Source: Sycon ciliatum (taxonomy: Eukaryota; Porifera; Calcarea; Leucosolenida; Sycettidae). From it: a DNA stretch of 64,000 nucleotides. Every line of letters begins with the position of its first letter. Position 1 is the first letter of the stretch. Positions 44,861 to 54,841 of this stretch are shown in pieces. Made by a program: the position numbers and the translations under genes. The notes under the pieces are model-generated. The model made no database searches and had not been told where the DNA came from. It saw nothing but the letters and a program-made list of their open reading frames with translations. The stretch is taken from positions 7,630,833 to 7,694,832 of the forward strand of contig NC_088655.1 in NCBI RefSeq assembly GCF_964019385.1. Direction: 5' to 3'.

Positions 44861-45085
44861 ATGAGCGGCTATTTGGACAAGGGCAACAAAGCACCCCGTG
44901 GGCGGCCAAGGTTGACACTAGCCACAAGTCTGGTCGCTCAGTTGAATAAGCTGGGTGTGCCCATGAAGACCATGGAAGACCTTTCCAGGTGTTGGCAACA
45001 AGCAGAGGACAAGACAGACTGGAAGAAACTGTGCAGCTCGACACTCGAGGACAAATCAGTATCGGCAGCTACTACACCTTGCTGA
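44861..45085 (+). CDS. Small LINE-derived-looking ORF, left copy
   Basis: 74 codons from ATG, 87 nt after the RING gene. The text RGRPRLTLATSLVAQLNKLG followed by a D-x3-W-x-K-L end resembles the C-terminal tail of some non-LTR retrotransposon ORF2 proteins. It may be a captured fragment rather than a gene. The mirror at 53186-53410 is the same length. Confidence 0.35.
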   Translation: MSGYLDKGNKAPRGRPRLTLATSLVAQLNKLGVPMKTMEDLSRCWQQAEDKTDWKKLCSSTLEDKSVSAATTPC

Positions 45086-45230
45086 TGATGCTCACAAGAC
45101 AGAAGTGGGAAAAACACTGAATTTCTTTATTTAATGCTCAACTACACGAAATGTGTTATTATTATTATACATATTCAACTGTACTCAGTCTGGCTGACTG
45201 CCATTCTCTACCACACATTACCGGACACTG

Positions 45231-46412
45231 TTGTGGGTGTTGTCGTTATCGTCGTCGTTGTTGATGTTGTTGTTGTTGGTTGTTGTCGTCGTTATCGTCG
45301 TCGTTGCTGATTTTGTTGTTGGCTGTTGTTGTCGGTTGTTGTCGGTTGTTGTCGTCGTTTGTTGTTGGATGTTGCTGGTTATTGTTGGTTGTTGTTGGTT
45401 GTTGTTGGGTGTTGTTGTTGGTTGTTGTTGGCTGTTGTCGGTTGTTGTCAGGTGTTGTTGGTTGTTGTTGGTTGTTGTTGTTGTCGGTTGTTGTCGGTTG
45501 TTGGGTGTTGTTGTCGGTTGTTGGGTGTTCTTGTTGGTTGGTGTTGGTTGTTGTTGGTTGTTGTCGGTTGTTGTCCGTTGTTGTCGGCTGTTGCTGGTTG
45601 TTGTTGGTTGTTGTTGTTGGCTGTTGTTGGTTGTTGTTGGATGTTGTTGTCGTTTGTTGTCGGTTGCTAGTTGTTGGTTGTAGTTGGTTGTTGTCGGTTG
45701 TTGTTGGTTGTTGTTGGTTGTTTTCGGCTGTTGTCGGTTGTTGTTGTTTATTGTTGGCTGTTGTTGGTTGTTGTTGGCTGTTGTTTGGTATTGTTGTCGG
45801 TTGTTGCCGGTTGTTGTTTGCTGTTGTTGGTTGTTGTTGCCGGTTGTTGTCGGTTGTTGGGTGTTGTTGTCGGTTGTTGGGTGTTGTTGTTGGTTGGTGT
45901 TGGTTGTTGTTGGTTGTTGTTGGTTGTTGTCCGTTGTTGTCGGTTGTTGTTGGTTGTTGTTGGTTGTTGTTGGCTGTTGTTGGTTGTTGTTGGTTGTTGT
46001 TGTCGGCTGTTGTCGGTTGTTGGTTGTTGTTGTTGGTTGTTGTTGGCTGTAGTTGGTTGTTATCGGTTGTTGTTGGTTGTTGGATGTTGTTGTCGGTTGT
46101 TGTCGGTTGTTGTTGGTTGTTGTTGGTTGTTGTTGGTTGTTGTTGGTTGTTGTTGGCTGTTGTTGGCTGTTGTTGGTTGTTGTCGGTTGTTGTCGGTTGT
46201 TGGGTGTTGTTGTTGGTTGTTGTTGGTTGTTGTTGGTTGTTGTTGGTTGTTGTTGGCTGTTGTTGGCTGTTGTTGGTTGTTGTCGGTTGTTGTCGGTTGT
46301 TGGGTGTTGTTGTTGGTTGTTATTGGTGGTTGTCGGTTGTTGTCGTGGGGTTGGGTGTTGTTGTTGGTTGTTGTTGGTTGTTGTCGGTTGTTGTCGGTTA
46401 TTGTGTTTTAAT
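45231..46412. repeat. GTT-rich minisatellite, left arm
   Basis: About 1.2 kb of GTTGTTGTTG(G/C)(T/C)TGTTGTCGG-type units, with no A-rich interruption. Every frame is open, giving ORFs up to 407 aa made of V, C, G and L that are not proteins. The mirror at 51859-53040 shows no length difference, which is unusual for a repeat of this kind. Confidence 0.95.
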
Positions 46413-46630
46413 CATTATTTTGTTCATTATCCAGGAGGATGTTGCTATGATCCAATACTATTTTTTCGCATATATGAGACAAGTTTGTGTAGCGTTAGTG
46501 TGACGTGGGGTATGCTGATTGGATGTGAGGTGGTGAGAGTATGCTGATTGACCGATAACAATTAGTGGAAGGGATAAAGTAATGCACTGCTTGTGCAGCG
46601 TAACCAAACACATGGTCTGTGGGAAACACC

Positions 46631-46792
46631 TTAGTAAAATAAATAAAATAATAATAACATGAATTGCCACCGGCACTTGAGAGACTCGAGTCTCGCCGCC
46701 TTGTTCAAATCGGACTTGGTAGCTTCGTACTGGAACTTAATCTTCTTCTTTTTGAGGTATGACCGTACAAAAACGCGCTTGGATTTTTTCAT
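46631..46792 (-). CDS. Short basic protein, left copy
   Basis: Mirror of 51479-51640: 53 codons, lysine-rich N-terminal half. Confidence 0.4.
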   Translation of the reverse strand: MKKSKRVFVRSYLKKKKIKFQYEATKSDLNKAARLESLKCRWQFMLLLFYLFY

Positions 46793-46797
46793 TTATT

Positions 46798-47172
46798 TTA
46801 TTTTATTTTTTTCATTGCAACATTTTTAGCAGATGTCCACTCGTGAAACAAAGGTGAATCTGGAACGAATAAATGGGCCATGTCAAAGGCATGACGAGTC
46901 TCGAAGTCTTCACATTCACGATGGAACCTTGTCATGATTGACGCATTCCTTGATGGTGCGCACATGAAATCACCCTGGCTCATCTTTTCCAACTCCATTC
47001 TTTTCACATCCTGCAACCCATACCCTACTAGTATCAGTGGGGACGCTAGAATCAGAAGAGGCAAGGCAGCACTCTTCCGTGGATGTATTACTCGACACAA
47101 CACCACCCATACTTGTTTTCTAGAAGTTTTGACTATAATGATATATTGCAGCAGGAAGTAGTATACAGTCAA
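46798..47172 (-). CDS. Putative small membrane protein, left copy
   Basis: Mirror of 51099-51473. The frame lacks an early ATG; see the right copy. Confidence 0.4.
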   Translation of the reverse strand: MTVYYFLLQYIIIVKTSRKQVWVVLCRVIHPRKSAALPLLILASPLILVGYGLQDVKRMELEKMSQGDFMCAPSRNASIMTRFHRECEDFETRHAFDMAHLFVPDSPLFHEWTSAKNVAMKKIK

Positions 47173-47232
47173 ATAGGATAGGATAAGAATGAATGATCAA
47201 CTGTCTGATAAAGAATGCAGTTCATTAAGGAC

Positions 47233-48003
47233 TTATTGGAAGGTCTCTACCAGCTGATCGTCATGTTGGACGGCGACACTGCATAATGATATGAAGCTCT
47301 CAGTTAGCTGTTTCAGTTCCGTGGTAGAAAGTGTCATGTGTGCGTCCAAAGAACGATGAAAACATCTGGGGTCCACGTTGATGCAGACGATTGGAGCAAC
47401 AGCAAGACGTACCTTCAACGCTTGCTCGTCAATGTCGAGGGAGACTGCCCCGGGGTAGATGAAAACATCTTGTTCCACATCCAGTTCGAACCAACTGGTC
47501 GGGACTAGCTTGCTTTCACCGTTGATGTACACCCGACATTGACCGTAGGACGAACATGATGGGTAGAAGTTGGTCTTGATCTTCTCCACACGTCCTCTTC
47601 GGAGAGTGTCACGGAGCGATGGACAAGTCTTGATCAAGTTCGTAATGATGAACTCAGTGGACTCATTCAGTTCGATGTAAACCTGTCCTTGAGCATCTTT
47701 GCGAGCTGTTGCCGTACTACCACAGGCTGGTAGAGCTCCTGAAGGGAAGTACATCTTATAACCAGGCTTGTAGAAGGATCTACCTGATGACTTGTAGGAC
47801 AGTTGCATGTCCTCCTGAAACCCATCTACCACAATCTGTTTGTGGAGCTTGGTAGGAGCAGGTGACACATAGCGACGCTTAGCGGGTACTGCCTTCGAAG
47901 AGAGCACAACTTGAGGAGGGTCAGCAGGAAGAGCGGAATTCTTCCTCACCCGCCGCTCGTATAGGTTATCCATCTTCCAGGAAGCGAAGGGAGAACAACT
48001 CAT
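47233..48003 (-). CDS. 256-aa protein of unknown fold, left copy
   Basis: Mirror of 50268-51038, apparently identical in sequence, with ATG at 48003 and a TATAAATA box at 48053-48060. See the right copy. Confidence 0.75.
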   Translation of the reverse strand: MSCSPFASWKMDNLYERRVRKNSALPADPPQVVLSSKAVPAKRRYVSPAPTKLHKQIVVDGFQEDMQLSYKSSGRSFYKPGYKMYFPSGALPACGSTATARKDAQGQVYIELNESTEFIITNLIKTCPSLRDTLRRGRVEKIKTNFYPSCSSYGQCRVYINGESKLVPTSWFELDVEQDVFIYPGAVSLDIDEQALKVRLAVAPIVCINVDPRCFHRSLDAHMTLSTTELKQLTESFISLCSVAVQHDDQLVETFQ

Positions 48004-48107
48004 CAGCACTGTATTCGATGAACGAATGACTCGACTACAGGACAACCACCCGTATTTATACAAGGCAGAGACGGAGGCGGGTTGAAGTGATAAAATATGT
48101 GTCAGCT

Positions 48108-48238
48108 AGGTCAACCAATCACCATCAAGCCCGCCAAAAACATTTGACCACTCAGCATTGAGCCCACCAAAAACATTTGACCAACCAGCATCAAACCCAC
48201 CAAAAGCATTTTGTCCAATCAGCGGCATGCCCACCAAA
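48108..48238. promoter_or_regulatory. Tandem CCAAT-type repeats, left copy
   Basis: Mirror of 50033-50163: four imperfect copies of a 41-43-bp unit upstream of the 256-aa gene, with CCAATC/CCAACC cores on this strand. Confidence 0.55.
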
Positions 48239-48246
48239 ATCATATC

Positions 48247-49025
48247 TCATCTTAAAGATTCCTTACATGATACCGCCACTTTAGTGAACTGATACAGTAT
48301 GGAAATAAGATCAGAGTCAAACGTGTGCAAGTTCTGAATCACGTGATCAAGTGAATAGGTTTCCCAACAATAGGCATCAATCAATGATACCATAAGAGAT
48401 GTATCAGATGGAGATAAAATCAGCAAATTCGTACGCAACGTGGACAGTTGAGAAGAAGACACCATCCTGGTCGACTCCATGAGACGCAGTACATATAGGA
48501 GTGGAAAATGCTGAGGAAGAGGTTTCATGATTCGACTGAACCTCAACCATGATACATTGCTACGAGGTAAGTAGGAACGCAGTTTACGTAGTACATCCAC
48601 ATTCGTATCGTATACTATGCAGGATAATGCTATAGCATAGTTTATACTCTTGTACAAACAGGATTTTTTCATCGCAAGTATCTGCTCCCGAAGAGTGTGT
48701 ACGCAAAGCTGATCGGATAAGAGTTCAGTTTTCGAAAGAAAATGCAAAAGATGACGATCCACACCGCTTAACCGCTCATGTACCGCGTAAGGCTTCTTCA
48801 TCAAACTACATCTCCTATGCACATCATCTTCAGGGAAGTAAATCACCGCCATGACAAGTCCACACGAAGAACACACGTATCTTCCTTCATGTAAAACATG
48901 ATCAAGATGTTGACACTGTTTTTCCTCCCCGTATTGCTCTTCTTCTTCTTCTTCTTCTTCTTCATCCTTCTCATGAAGTCTCCTGTCACGACATAAGCAG
49001 GTAAGATCTTAAATTCAGAATCCAT
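48247..49025 (-). pseudogene. TFIIB-like gene, left copy, frameshifted
   Basis: Same gene as 49233-50024, but one base is missing between 48990 and 48991, so the frame is lost after about codon 12, before the zinc ribbon. The acidic tract has eight GAA codons here against twelve. An open frame of about 209 residues (48247-48876) keeps most of the rest, with Ile in place of one Thr. Only the right arm can make the full protein. Confidence 0.75.
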
Positions 49026-49078
49026 CTTCACTCCTCACCAACATCCTCATTATGACACTATATCCAGCATGATATCTA

Positions 49079-49180
49079 CTTTATATAACCAATCCTATCC
49101 CGTGTCGGAGAGGGTATGAGGTCCTCTACCCCAATGGTTGTACCTGATAATTGCCCTGGATAGGATTGGTTATATAAAGT
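49079..49180. promoter_or_regulatory. Central spacer with divergent TATA boxes
   Basis: The arms end at 49100 and 49158. Just inside each lies TATATAAAG (49079-49087 on the minus strand, 49171-49179 on the plus strand), about 62 nt before the TFIIB-like ATG in each arm. The 57-bp spacer between them is the only single-copy DNA in the element and contains a small GGGTA...TACCC stem. It looks like a two-way promoter, and possibly the turn of a hairpin replication intermediate. Confidence 0.6.
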
Positions 49181-49232
49181 AGATATCATGCTGGATATAG
49201 TGTCATAATGAGGATGTTGGTGAAGAGTGAAG

Positions 49233-50024
49233 ATGGATTCTGAATTTAAGATCTTACCTGCTTATGTACGTGACAGGAGACTTCATGAGAAGGATGAAGA
49301 AGAAGAAGAAGAAGAAGAAGAAGAAGAAGAAGAGCAATACGGGGAGGAAAAACAGTGTCAACATCTTGATCATGTTTTACATGAAGGAAGATACGTGTGT
49401 TCTTCGTGTGGACTTGTCATGGCGGTGATTTACTTCCCTGAAGATGATGTGCATAGGAGATGTAGTTTGATGAAGAAGCCTTACGCGGTACATGAGCGGT
49501 TAAGCGGTGTGGATCGTCATCTTTTGCATTTTCTTTCGAAAACTGAACTCTTATCCGATCAGCTTTGCGTACACACTCTTCGGGAGCAGATACTTGCGAT
49601 GAAAAAATCCTGTTTGTACAAGAGTATAAACTATGCTACAGCATTATCCTGCATAGTATACGATACGAATGTGGATGTACTACGTAAACTGCGTTCCTAC
49701 TTACCTCGTAGCAATGTATCATGGTTGAGGTTCAGTCGAATCATGAAACCTCTTCCTCAGCATTTTCCACTCCTATATGTACTGCGTCTCATGGAGTCGA
49801 CCAGGATGGTGTCTTCTTCTCAACTGTCCACGTTGCGTACGAATTTGCTGATTTTATCTCCATCTGATACATCTCTTATGGTATCATTGATTGATGCCTA
49901 TTGTTGGGAAACCTATTCACTTGATCACGTGATTCAGAACTTGCACACGTTTGACTCTGATCTTATTTCCATACTGTATCAGTTCACTAAAGTGGCGGTA
50001 TCATGTAAGGAATCTTTAAGATGA
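49233..50024 (+). CDS. TFIIB-like zinc-ribbon protein, right copy (intact)
   Basis: 263 residues from ATG at 49233 (MDSEFKILPAY). Residues about 20-35 are an acidic run coded by (GAA)12. A TFIIB-like zinc ribbon follows: C-x-H-x2-H ... YVCSSCGLVMAVIY (about 40-65). The remainder is helical, with SINYATALSCIVYDTNVDVL and WLRFSRIMKPL resembling a cyclin-type fold. TFIIB recruits RNA polymerase to promoters, and large DNA viruses encode their own versions. The ribbon is visible; the cyclin part and the role in transcribing this element are inferred. A short upstream frame starts at 49208. It faces the left copy across the central promoter. Confidence 0.65.
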   Translation: MDSEFKILPAYVRDRRLHEKDEEEEEEEEEEEEEQYGEEKQCQHLDHVLHEGRYVCSSCGLVMAVIYFPEDDVHRRCSLMKKPYAVHERLSGVDRHLLHFLSKTELLSDQLCVHTLREQILAMKKSCLYKSINYATALSCIVYDTNVDVLRKLRSYLPRSNVSWLRFSRIMKPLPQHFPLLYVLRLMESTRMVSSSQLSTLRTNLLILSPSDTSLMVSLIDAYCWETYSLDHVIQNLHTFDSDLISILYQFTKVAVSCKESLR

Positions 50025-50032
50025 GATATGAT

Positions 50033-50163
50033 TTTGGTGGGCATGCCGCTGATTGGACAAAATGCTTTTGGTGGGTTTGATGCTGGTTGGTCAAATGTTT
50101 TTGGTGGGCTCAATGCTGAGTGGTCAAATGTTTTTGGCGGGCTTGATGGTGATTGGTTGACCT
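50033..50163. promoter_or_regulatory. Tandem CCAAT-type repeats, right copy
   Basis: Four imperfect 41-43-bp units (TTTTTGGTGGGCTCAATGCT, then GAGTGGTCAAATG), each with an ATTGG or GTTGG core, the inverse of CCAAT. They end about 48 nt before the TATA box of the 256-aa gene. Confidence 0.6.
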
Positions 50164-50210
50164 AGCTGACACATATTTTATCACTTCAACCCGCCTCCGT
50201 CTCTGCCTTG

Positions 50211-50249
50211 TATAAATACGGGTGGTTGTCCTGTAGTCGAGTCATTCGT
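50211..50249 (+). promoter_or_regulatory. TATA box and initiator of the 256-aa gene
   Basis: TATAAATA at 50211-50218 and TCATTC at 50242-50247, placing a start about 31-33 nt downstream of TATA and about 25 nt before the ATG at 50268. A clear RNA polymerase II core promoter layout. Confidence 0.7.
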
Positions 50250-50267
50250 TCATCGAATACAGTGCTG

Positions 50268-51038
50268 ATGAGTTGTTCTCCCTTCGCTTCCTGGAAGATG
50301 GATAACCTATACGAGCGGCGGGTGAGGAAGAATTCCGCTCTTCCTGCTGACCCTCCTCAAGTTGTGCTCTCTTCGAAGGCAGTACCCGCTAAGCGTCGCT
50401 ATGTGTCACCTGCTCCTACCAAGCTCCACAAACAGATTGTGGTAGATGGGTTTCAGGAGGACATGCAACTGTCCTACAAGTCATCAGGTAGATCCTTCTA
50501 CAAGCCTGGTTATAAGATGTACTTCCCTTCAGGAGCTCTACCAGCCTGTGGTAGTACGGCAACAGCTCGCAAAGATGCTCAAGGACAGGTTTACATCGAA
50601 CTGAATGAGTCCACTGAGTTCATCATTACGAACTTGATCAAGACTTGTCCATCGCTCCGTGACACTCTCCGAAGAGGACGTGTGGAGAAGATCAAGACCA
50701 ACTTCTACCCATCATGTTCGTCCTACGGTCAATGTCGGGTGTACATCAACGGTGAAAGCAAGCTAGTCCCGACCAGTTGGTTCGAACTGGATGTGGAACA
50801 AGATGTTTTCATCTACCCCGGGGCAGTCTCCCTCGACATTGACGAGCAAGCGTTGAAGGTACGTCTTGCTGTTGCTCCAATCGTCTGCATCAACGTGGAC
50901 CCCAGATGTTTTCATCGTTCTTTGGACGCACACATGACACTTTCTACCACGGAACTGAAACAGCTAACTGAGAGCTTCATATCATTATGCAGTGTCGCCG
51001 TCCAACATGACGATCAGCTGGTAGAGACCTTCCAATAA
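50268..51038 (+). CDS. 256-aa protein of unknown fold, right copy (intact)
   Basis: ATG at 50268 (MSCSPFASWKMDNLYERRVR) chosen because it follows the TATA/initiator pair; a second ATG is 10 codons later. The first 60 residues are basic and proline-rich, without a signal peptide or membrane segment. From residue 70 the text is beta-rich (FYKPGYKMYFPSGALPACGS; GQVYIELNESTEFIITNLIK; TSWFELDVEQDVFIYPGAVS) with scattered Cys. I do not recognise the family. Its strong promoter and identical preservation in both arms suggest an abundant product such as a structural or DNA-binding protein; this is inference only. Confidence 0.75.
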   Translation: MSCSPFASWKMDNLYERRVRKNSALPADPPQVVLSSKAVPAKRRYVSPAPTKLHKQIVVDGFQEDMQLSYKSSGRSFYKPGYKMYFPSGALPACGSTATARKDAQGQVYIELNESTEFIITNLIKTCPSLRDTLRRGRVEKIKTNFYPSCSSYGQCRVYINGESKLVPTSWFELDVEQDVFIYPGAVSLDIDEQALKVRLAVAPIVCINVDPRCFHRSLDAHMTLSTTELKQLTESFISLCSVAVQHDDQLVETFQ

Positions 51039-51098
51039 GTCCTTAATGAACTGCATTCTTTATCAGACAGTTGATCATTCATTCTTATCCTATCCTAT

Positions 51099-51473
51099 TT
51101 GACTGTATACTACTTCCTGCTGCAATATATCATTATAGTCAAAACTTCTAGAAAACAAGTATGGGTGGTGTTGTGTCGAGTAATACATCCACGGAAGAGT
51201 GCTGCCTTGCCTCTTCTGATTCTAGCGTCCCCACTGATACTAGTAGGGTATGGGTTGCAGGATGTGAAAAGAATGGAGTTGGAAAAGATGAGCCAGGGTG
51301 ATTTCATGTGCGCACCATCAAGGAATGCGTCAATCATGACAAGGTTCCATCGTGAATGTGAAGACTTCGAGACTCGTCATGCCTTTGACATGGCCCATTT
51401 ATTCGTTCCAGATTCACCTTTGTTTCACGAGTGGACATCTGCTAAAAATGTTGCAATGAAAAAAATAAAATAA
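51099..51473 (+). CDS. Putative small membrane protein, right copy
   Basis: Frame of up to 124 codons without an early ATG (first in-frame ATG at 51273). It holds one long hydrophobic stretch, SAALPLLILASPLILVGYGL, then a polar tail rich in His, Phe and Asp. The start may come from an upstream exon, as an acceptor-like ACTTCTAG occurs at 51144-51151. A competing frame starts at ATG 51160. Identical in the left arm. Confidence 0.4.
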   Translation: MTVYYFLLQYIIIVKTSRKQVWVVLCRVIHPRKSAALPLLILASPLILVGYGLQDVKRMELEKMSQGDFMCAPSRNASIMTRFHRECEDFETRHAFDMAHLFVPDSPLFHEWTSAKNVAMKKIK

Positions 51474-51478
51474 AATAA

Positions 51479-51640
51479 ATGAAAAAATCCAAGCGCGTTT
51501 TTGTACGGTCATACCTCAAAAAGAAGAAGATTAAGTTCCAGTACGAAGCTACCAAGTCCGATTTGAACAAGGCGGCGAGACTCGAGTCTCTCAAGTGCCG
51601 GTGGCAATTCATGTTATTATTATTTTATTTATTTTACTAA
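51479..51640 (+). CDS. Short basic protein, right copy
   Basis: ATG 51479, five bases after the previous stop, then 53 codons. The N-terminus is MKKSKRVFVRSYLKKKKIKF, strongly basic; the last residues are hydrophobic and come from the TTATT-rich tail shared with 42340-42390. Not recognised. Confidence 0.4.
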   Translation: MKKSKRVFVRSYLKKKKIKFQYEATKSDLNKAARLESLKCRWQFMLLLFYLFY

Positions 51641-51858
51641 GGTGTTTCCCACAGACCATGTGTTTGGTTACGCTGCACAAGCAGTGCATTACTTTATCCC
51701 TTCCACTAATTGTTATCGGTCAATCAGCATACTCTCACCACCTCACATCCAATCAGCATACCCCACGTCACACTAACGCTACACAAACTTGTCTCATATA
51801 TGCGAAAAAATAGTATTGGATCATAGCAACATCCTCCTGGATAATGAACAAAATAATG

Positions 51859-53040
51859 ATTAAAACACAATAACCGACAACAACCGACAACAACCAACAA
51901 CAACCAACAACAACACCCAACCCCACGACAACAACCGACAACCACCAATAACAACCAACAACAACACCCAACAACCGACAACAACCGACAACAACCAACA
52001 ACAGCCAACAACAGCCAACAACAACCAACAACAACCAACAACAACCAACAACAACCAACAACAACACCCAACAACCGACAACAACCGACAACAACCAACA
52101 ACAGCCAACAACAGCCAACAACAACCAACAACAACCAACAACAACCAACAACAACCAACAACAACCGACAACAACCGACAACAACATCCAACAACCAACA
52201 ACAACCGATAACAACCAACTACAGCCAACAACAACCAACAACAACAACCAACAACCGACAACAGCCGACAACAACAACCAACAACAACCAACAACAGCCA
52301 ACAACAACCAACAACAACCAACAACAACCGACAACAACGGACAACAACCAACAACAACCAACAACAACCAACACCAACCAACAACAACACCCAACAACCG
52401 ACAACAACACCCAACAACCGACAACAACCGGCAACAACAACCAACAACAGCAAACAACAACCGGCAACAACCGACAACAATACCAAACAACAGCCAACAA
52501 CAACCAACAACAGCCAACAATAAACAACAACAACCGACAACAGCCGAAAACAACCAACAACAACCAACAACAACCGACAACAACCAACTACAACCAACAA
52601 CTAGCAACCGACAACAAACGACAACAACATCCAACAACAACCAACAACAGCCAACAACAACAACCAACAACAACCAGCAACAGCCGACAACAACGGACAA
52701 CAACCGACAACAACCAACAACAACCAACACCAACCAACAAGAACACCCAACAACCGACAACAACACCCAACAACCGACAACAACCGACAACAACAACAAC
52801 CAACAACAACCAACAACACCTGACAACAACCGACAACAGCCAACAACAACCAACAACAACACCCAACAACAACCAACAACAACCAACAATAACCAGCAAC
52901 ATCCAACAACAAACGACGACAACAACCGACAACAACCGACAACAACAGCCAACAACAAAATCAGCAACGACGACGATAACGACGACAACAACCAACAACA
53001 ACAACATCAACAACGACGACGATAACGACAACACCCACAA
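51859..53040. repeat. GTT-rich minisatellite, right arm
   Basis: Inverse of 45231-46412 (reads CAACAACAACCAACAACAACC here). Confidence 0.95.
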
Positions 53041-53185
53041 CAGTGTCCGGTAATGTGTGGTAGAGAATGGCAGTCAGCCAGACTGAGTACAGTTGAATAT
53101 GTATAATAATAATAACACATTTCGTGTAGTTGAGCATTAAATAAAGAAATTCAGTGTTTTTCCCACTTCTGTCTTGTGAGCATCA

Positions 53186-53410
53186 TCAGCAAGGTGTAGT
53201 AGCTGCCGATACTGATTTGTCCTCGAGTGTCGAGCTGCACAGTTTCTTCCAGTCTGTCTTGTCCTCTGCTTGTTGCCAACACCTGGAAAGGTCTTCCATG
53301 GTCTTCATGGGCACACCCAGCTTATTCAACTGAGCGACCAGACTTGTGGCTAGTGTCAACCTTGGCCGCCCACGGGGTGCTTTGTTGCCCTTGTCCAAAT
53401 AGCCGCTCAT
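53186..53410 (-). CDS. Small LINE-derived-looking ORF, right copy
   Basis: Mirror of 44861-45085. One substitution lies just upstream of the ATG (53429 versus 44842). Confidence 0.35.
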   Translation of the reverse strand: MSGYLDKGNKAPRGRPRLTLATSLVAQLNKLGVPMKTMEDLSRCWQQAEDKTDWKKLCSSTLEDKSVSAATTPC

Positions 53411-53496
53411 GGCTACTTAGGGTGGCATGTCCGTGTCCGTCTGTAGCACATGACTGGTCATTCGTAGTCGCCTACATGCAACTGTGTGATGTATTA

Positions 53497-54549
53497 CTAC
53501 AAGAACTCAACCAAGTCCTCAGCAGTCATGGAGTAGCGGCAGGTTGGGCAAGTTGGGCTGGGGGCAGAACTGATCCACTCCTTGATACAGTGGAAGTGAA
53601 ATTCATGACCACACTCCAACTTGGATAGAGGACGGTCCAGGGTATCCTGACAAATCACACAAATGGACTCATGACTTATTGCTGACGAGTCTACCTTAGT
53701 AGGCACTACATTGATGTACTGCAGCTCCATGGGGTGTATTGCCTGGTCTTGATGGTGGTCACCGTAATACACCCCGTTGAGGTACCACTGATAGATACCC
53801 TCCTCCTCCTGAGAGATGAAAGCAGGCCCATCTTCCCTATGCCGAAGGTTGTATCGGTACCACTCCCGTACACGGTTGTTACCTTCCCTGCGTATCACGG
53901 CTGGCGCATTCTCCCTGTGGAGCCGGTCGTGATAATACCACTGGATGGTGATACCATCATCACTCCGAGTGATCCTGGCTGGTCCGTCTACTCTGTGTAG
54001 ACGCCCTTGGACATACCAGGCTTCCAGCAAATAGGCGCCATCAAATCTCTCCGTCAGAGCAGGGCCGTCGCCGATCCTTTGTCTGACGCCATTCCAATAC
54101 CACTCTTCGCGGTGTCGGTAGAACCCCTCAGAGTCTTCACCAAGGTCTGAAAATGTTTCCACTGCAGGGCCATCATACCTGTGGAGTCTTCCGTGGTGAT
54201 ACCACCGTAGAATACCGCATGTGGCGTCATAATAACTGACTGCAGGACCGCCGGCTCTATGACGGGCGCCGTTGAGGTAGTACTCTATGCTACCCCGTCC
54301 TATCCAAGCCGGTTCATTAACGCGATGAAGGCGACCTCCATAGCACCAGGCGGACACTCCCCTACTATCAACAAGAGCTGGTCCGTCCTCCCGATGGAGT
54401 CTACCATCGACGTGCCAAATTTCTTGCTGCGCGTTTTGATCTGCCAACTCCACAACTGTTCTTATTGGCGTCCGCCTTTCTATTAGTAAAGGACCCGTGG
54501 TGAGAGACCACGACCGGTCGTCCAAGTCTACACCGAATGTATCAGCCAT
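53497..54549 (-). CDS. LHREDGPA-repeat protein with RING-H2 finger, right copy
   Basis: Mirror of 43722-44774, fully open, with Ile instead of Thr just before the RING (53678). Domain layout as in the left copy. Confidence 0.85.
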   Translation of the reverse strand: MADTFGVDLDDRSWSLTTGPLLIERRTPIRTVVELADQNAQQEIWHVDGRLHREDGPALVDSRGVSAWCYGGRLHRVNEPAWIGRGSIEYYLNGARHRAGGPAVSYYDATCGILRWYHHGRLHRYDGPAVETFSDLGEDSEGFYRHREEWYWNGVRQRIGDGPALTERFDGAYLLEAWYVQGRLHRVDGPARITRSDDGITIQWYYHDRLHRENAPAVIRREGNNRVREWYRYNLRHREDGPAFISQEEEGIYQWYLNGVYYGDHHQDQAIHPMELQYINVVPTKVDSSAISHESICVICQDTLDRPLSKLECGHEFHFHCIKEWISSAPSPTCPTCRYSMTAEDLVEFL

Positions 54550-54841
54550 ATCTATTTACTGAGAATAATGTAACAACTCCTCCACAAACGCTTCTACAAC
54601 TGACGTCTTCTTCATCCTGGTTTTTTCCTCTTGGTGGTTTTGGATAAGAGTTGAAAAGTCCAAAAGGTCAACAGATGACCTTTGCGTTACTTGGTATGAT
54701 TGGATTTTAGCGGATGATGTCGGTATGCAGCTGGGGAGCGAATTCGACAGGAAGAAGGTATAGGTCTTGCTTTGCGGTTCACACCTTCACTTCAGTATCA
54801 TTACAGTCCAAATGGCTTTCACTTGTCACTGTAGCGTTCGA

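Noticed and set aside
44643..45044. 133-aa minus-strand ORF opposite the RING finger end
   Set aside because: Shadow of the RING gene and the following ORF; no recognisable protein features.
45280..46503. 407-aa ORF and overlapping ORFs made of V, C, G and L, and their mirrors at 51724-53040
   Set aside because: They are translations of the GTT-rich minisatellite; all frames are open and composition is set by the repeat.
49227..49232. GTG start two codons before the TFIIB-like ATG, and TTG start at 50208
   Set aside because: Eukaryotic genes rarely use these; ATG codons at 49233 and 50268 fit the TATA positions.
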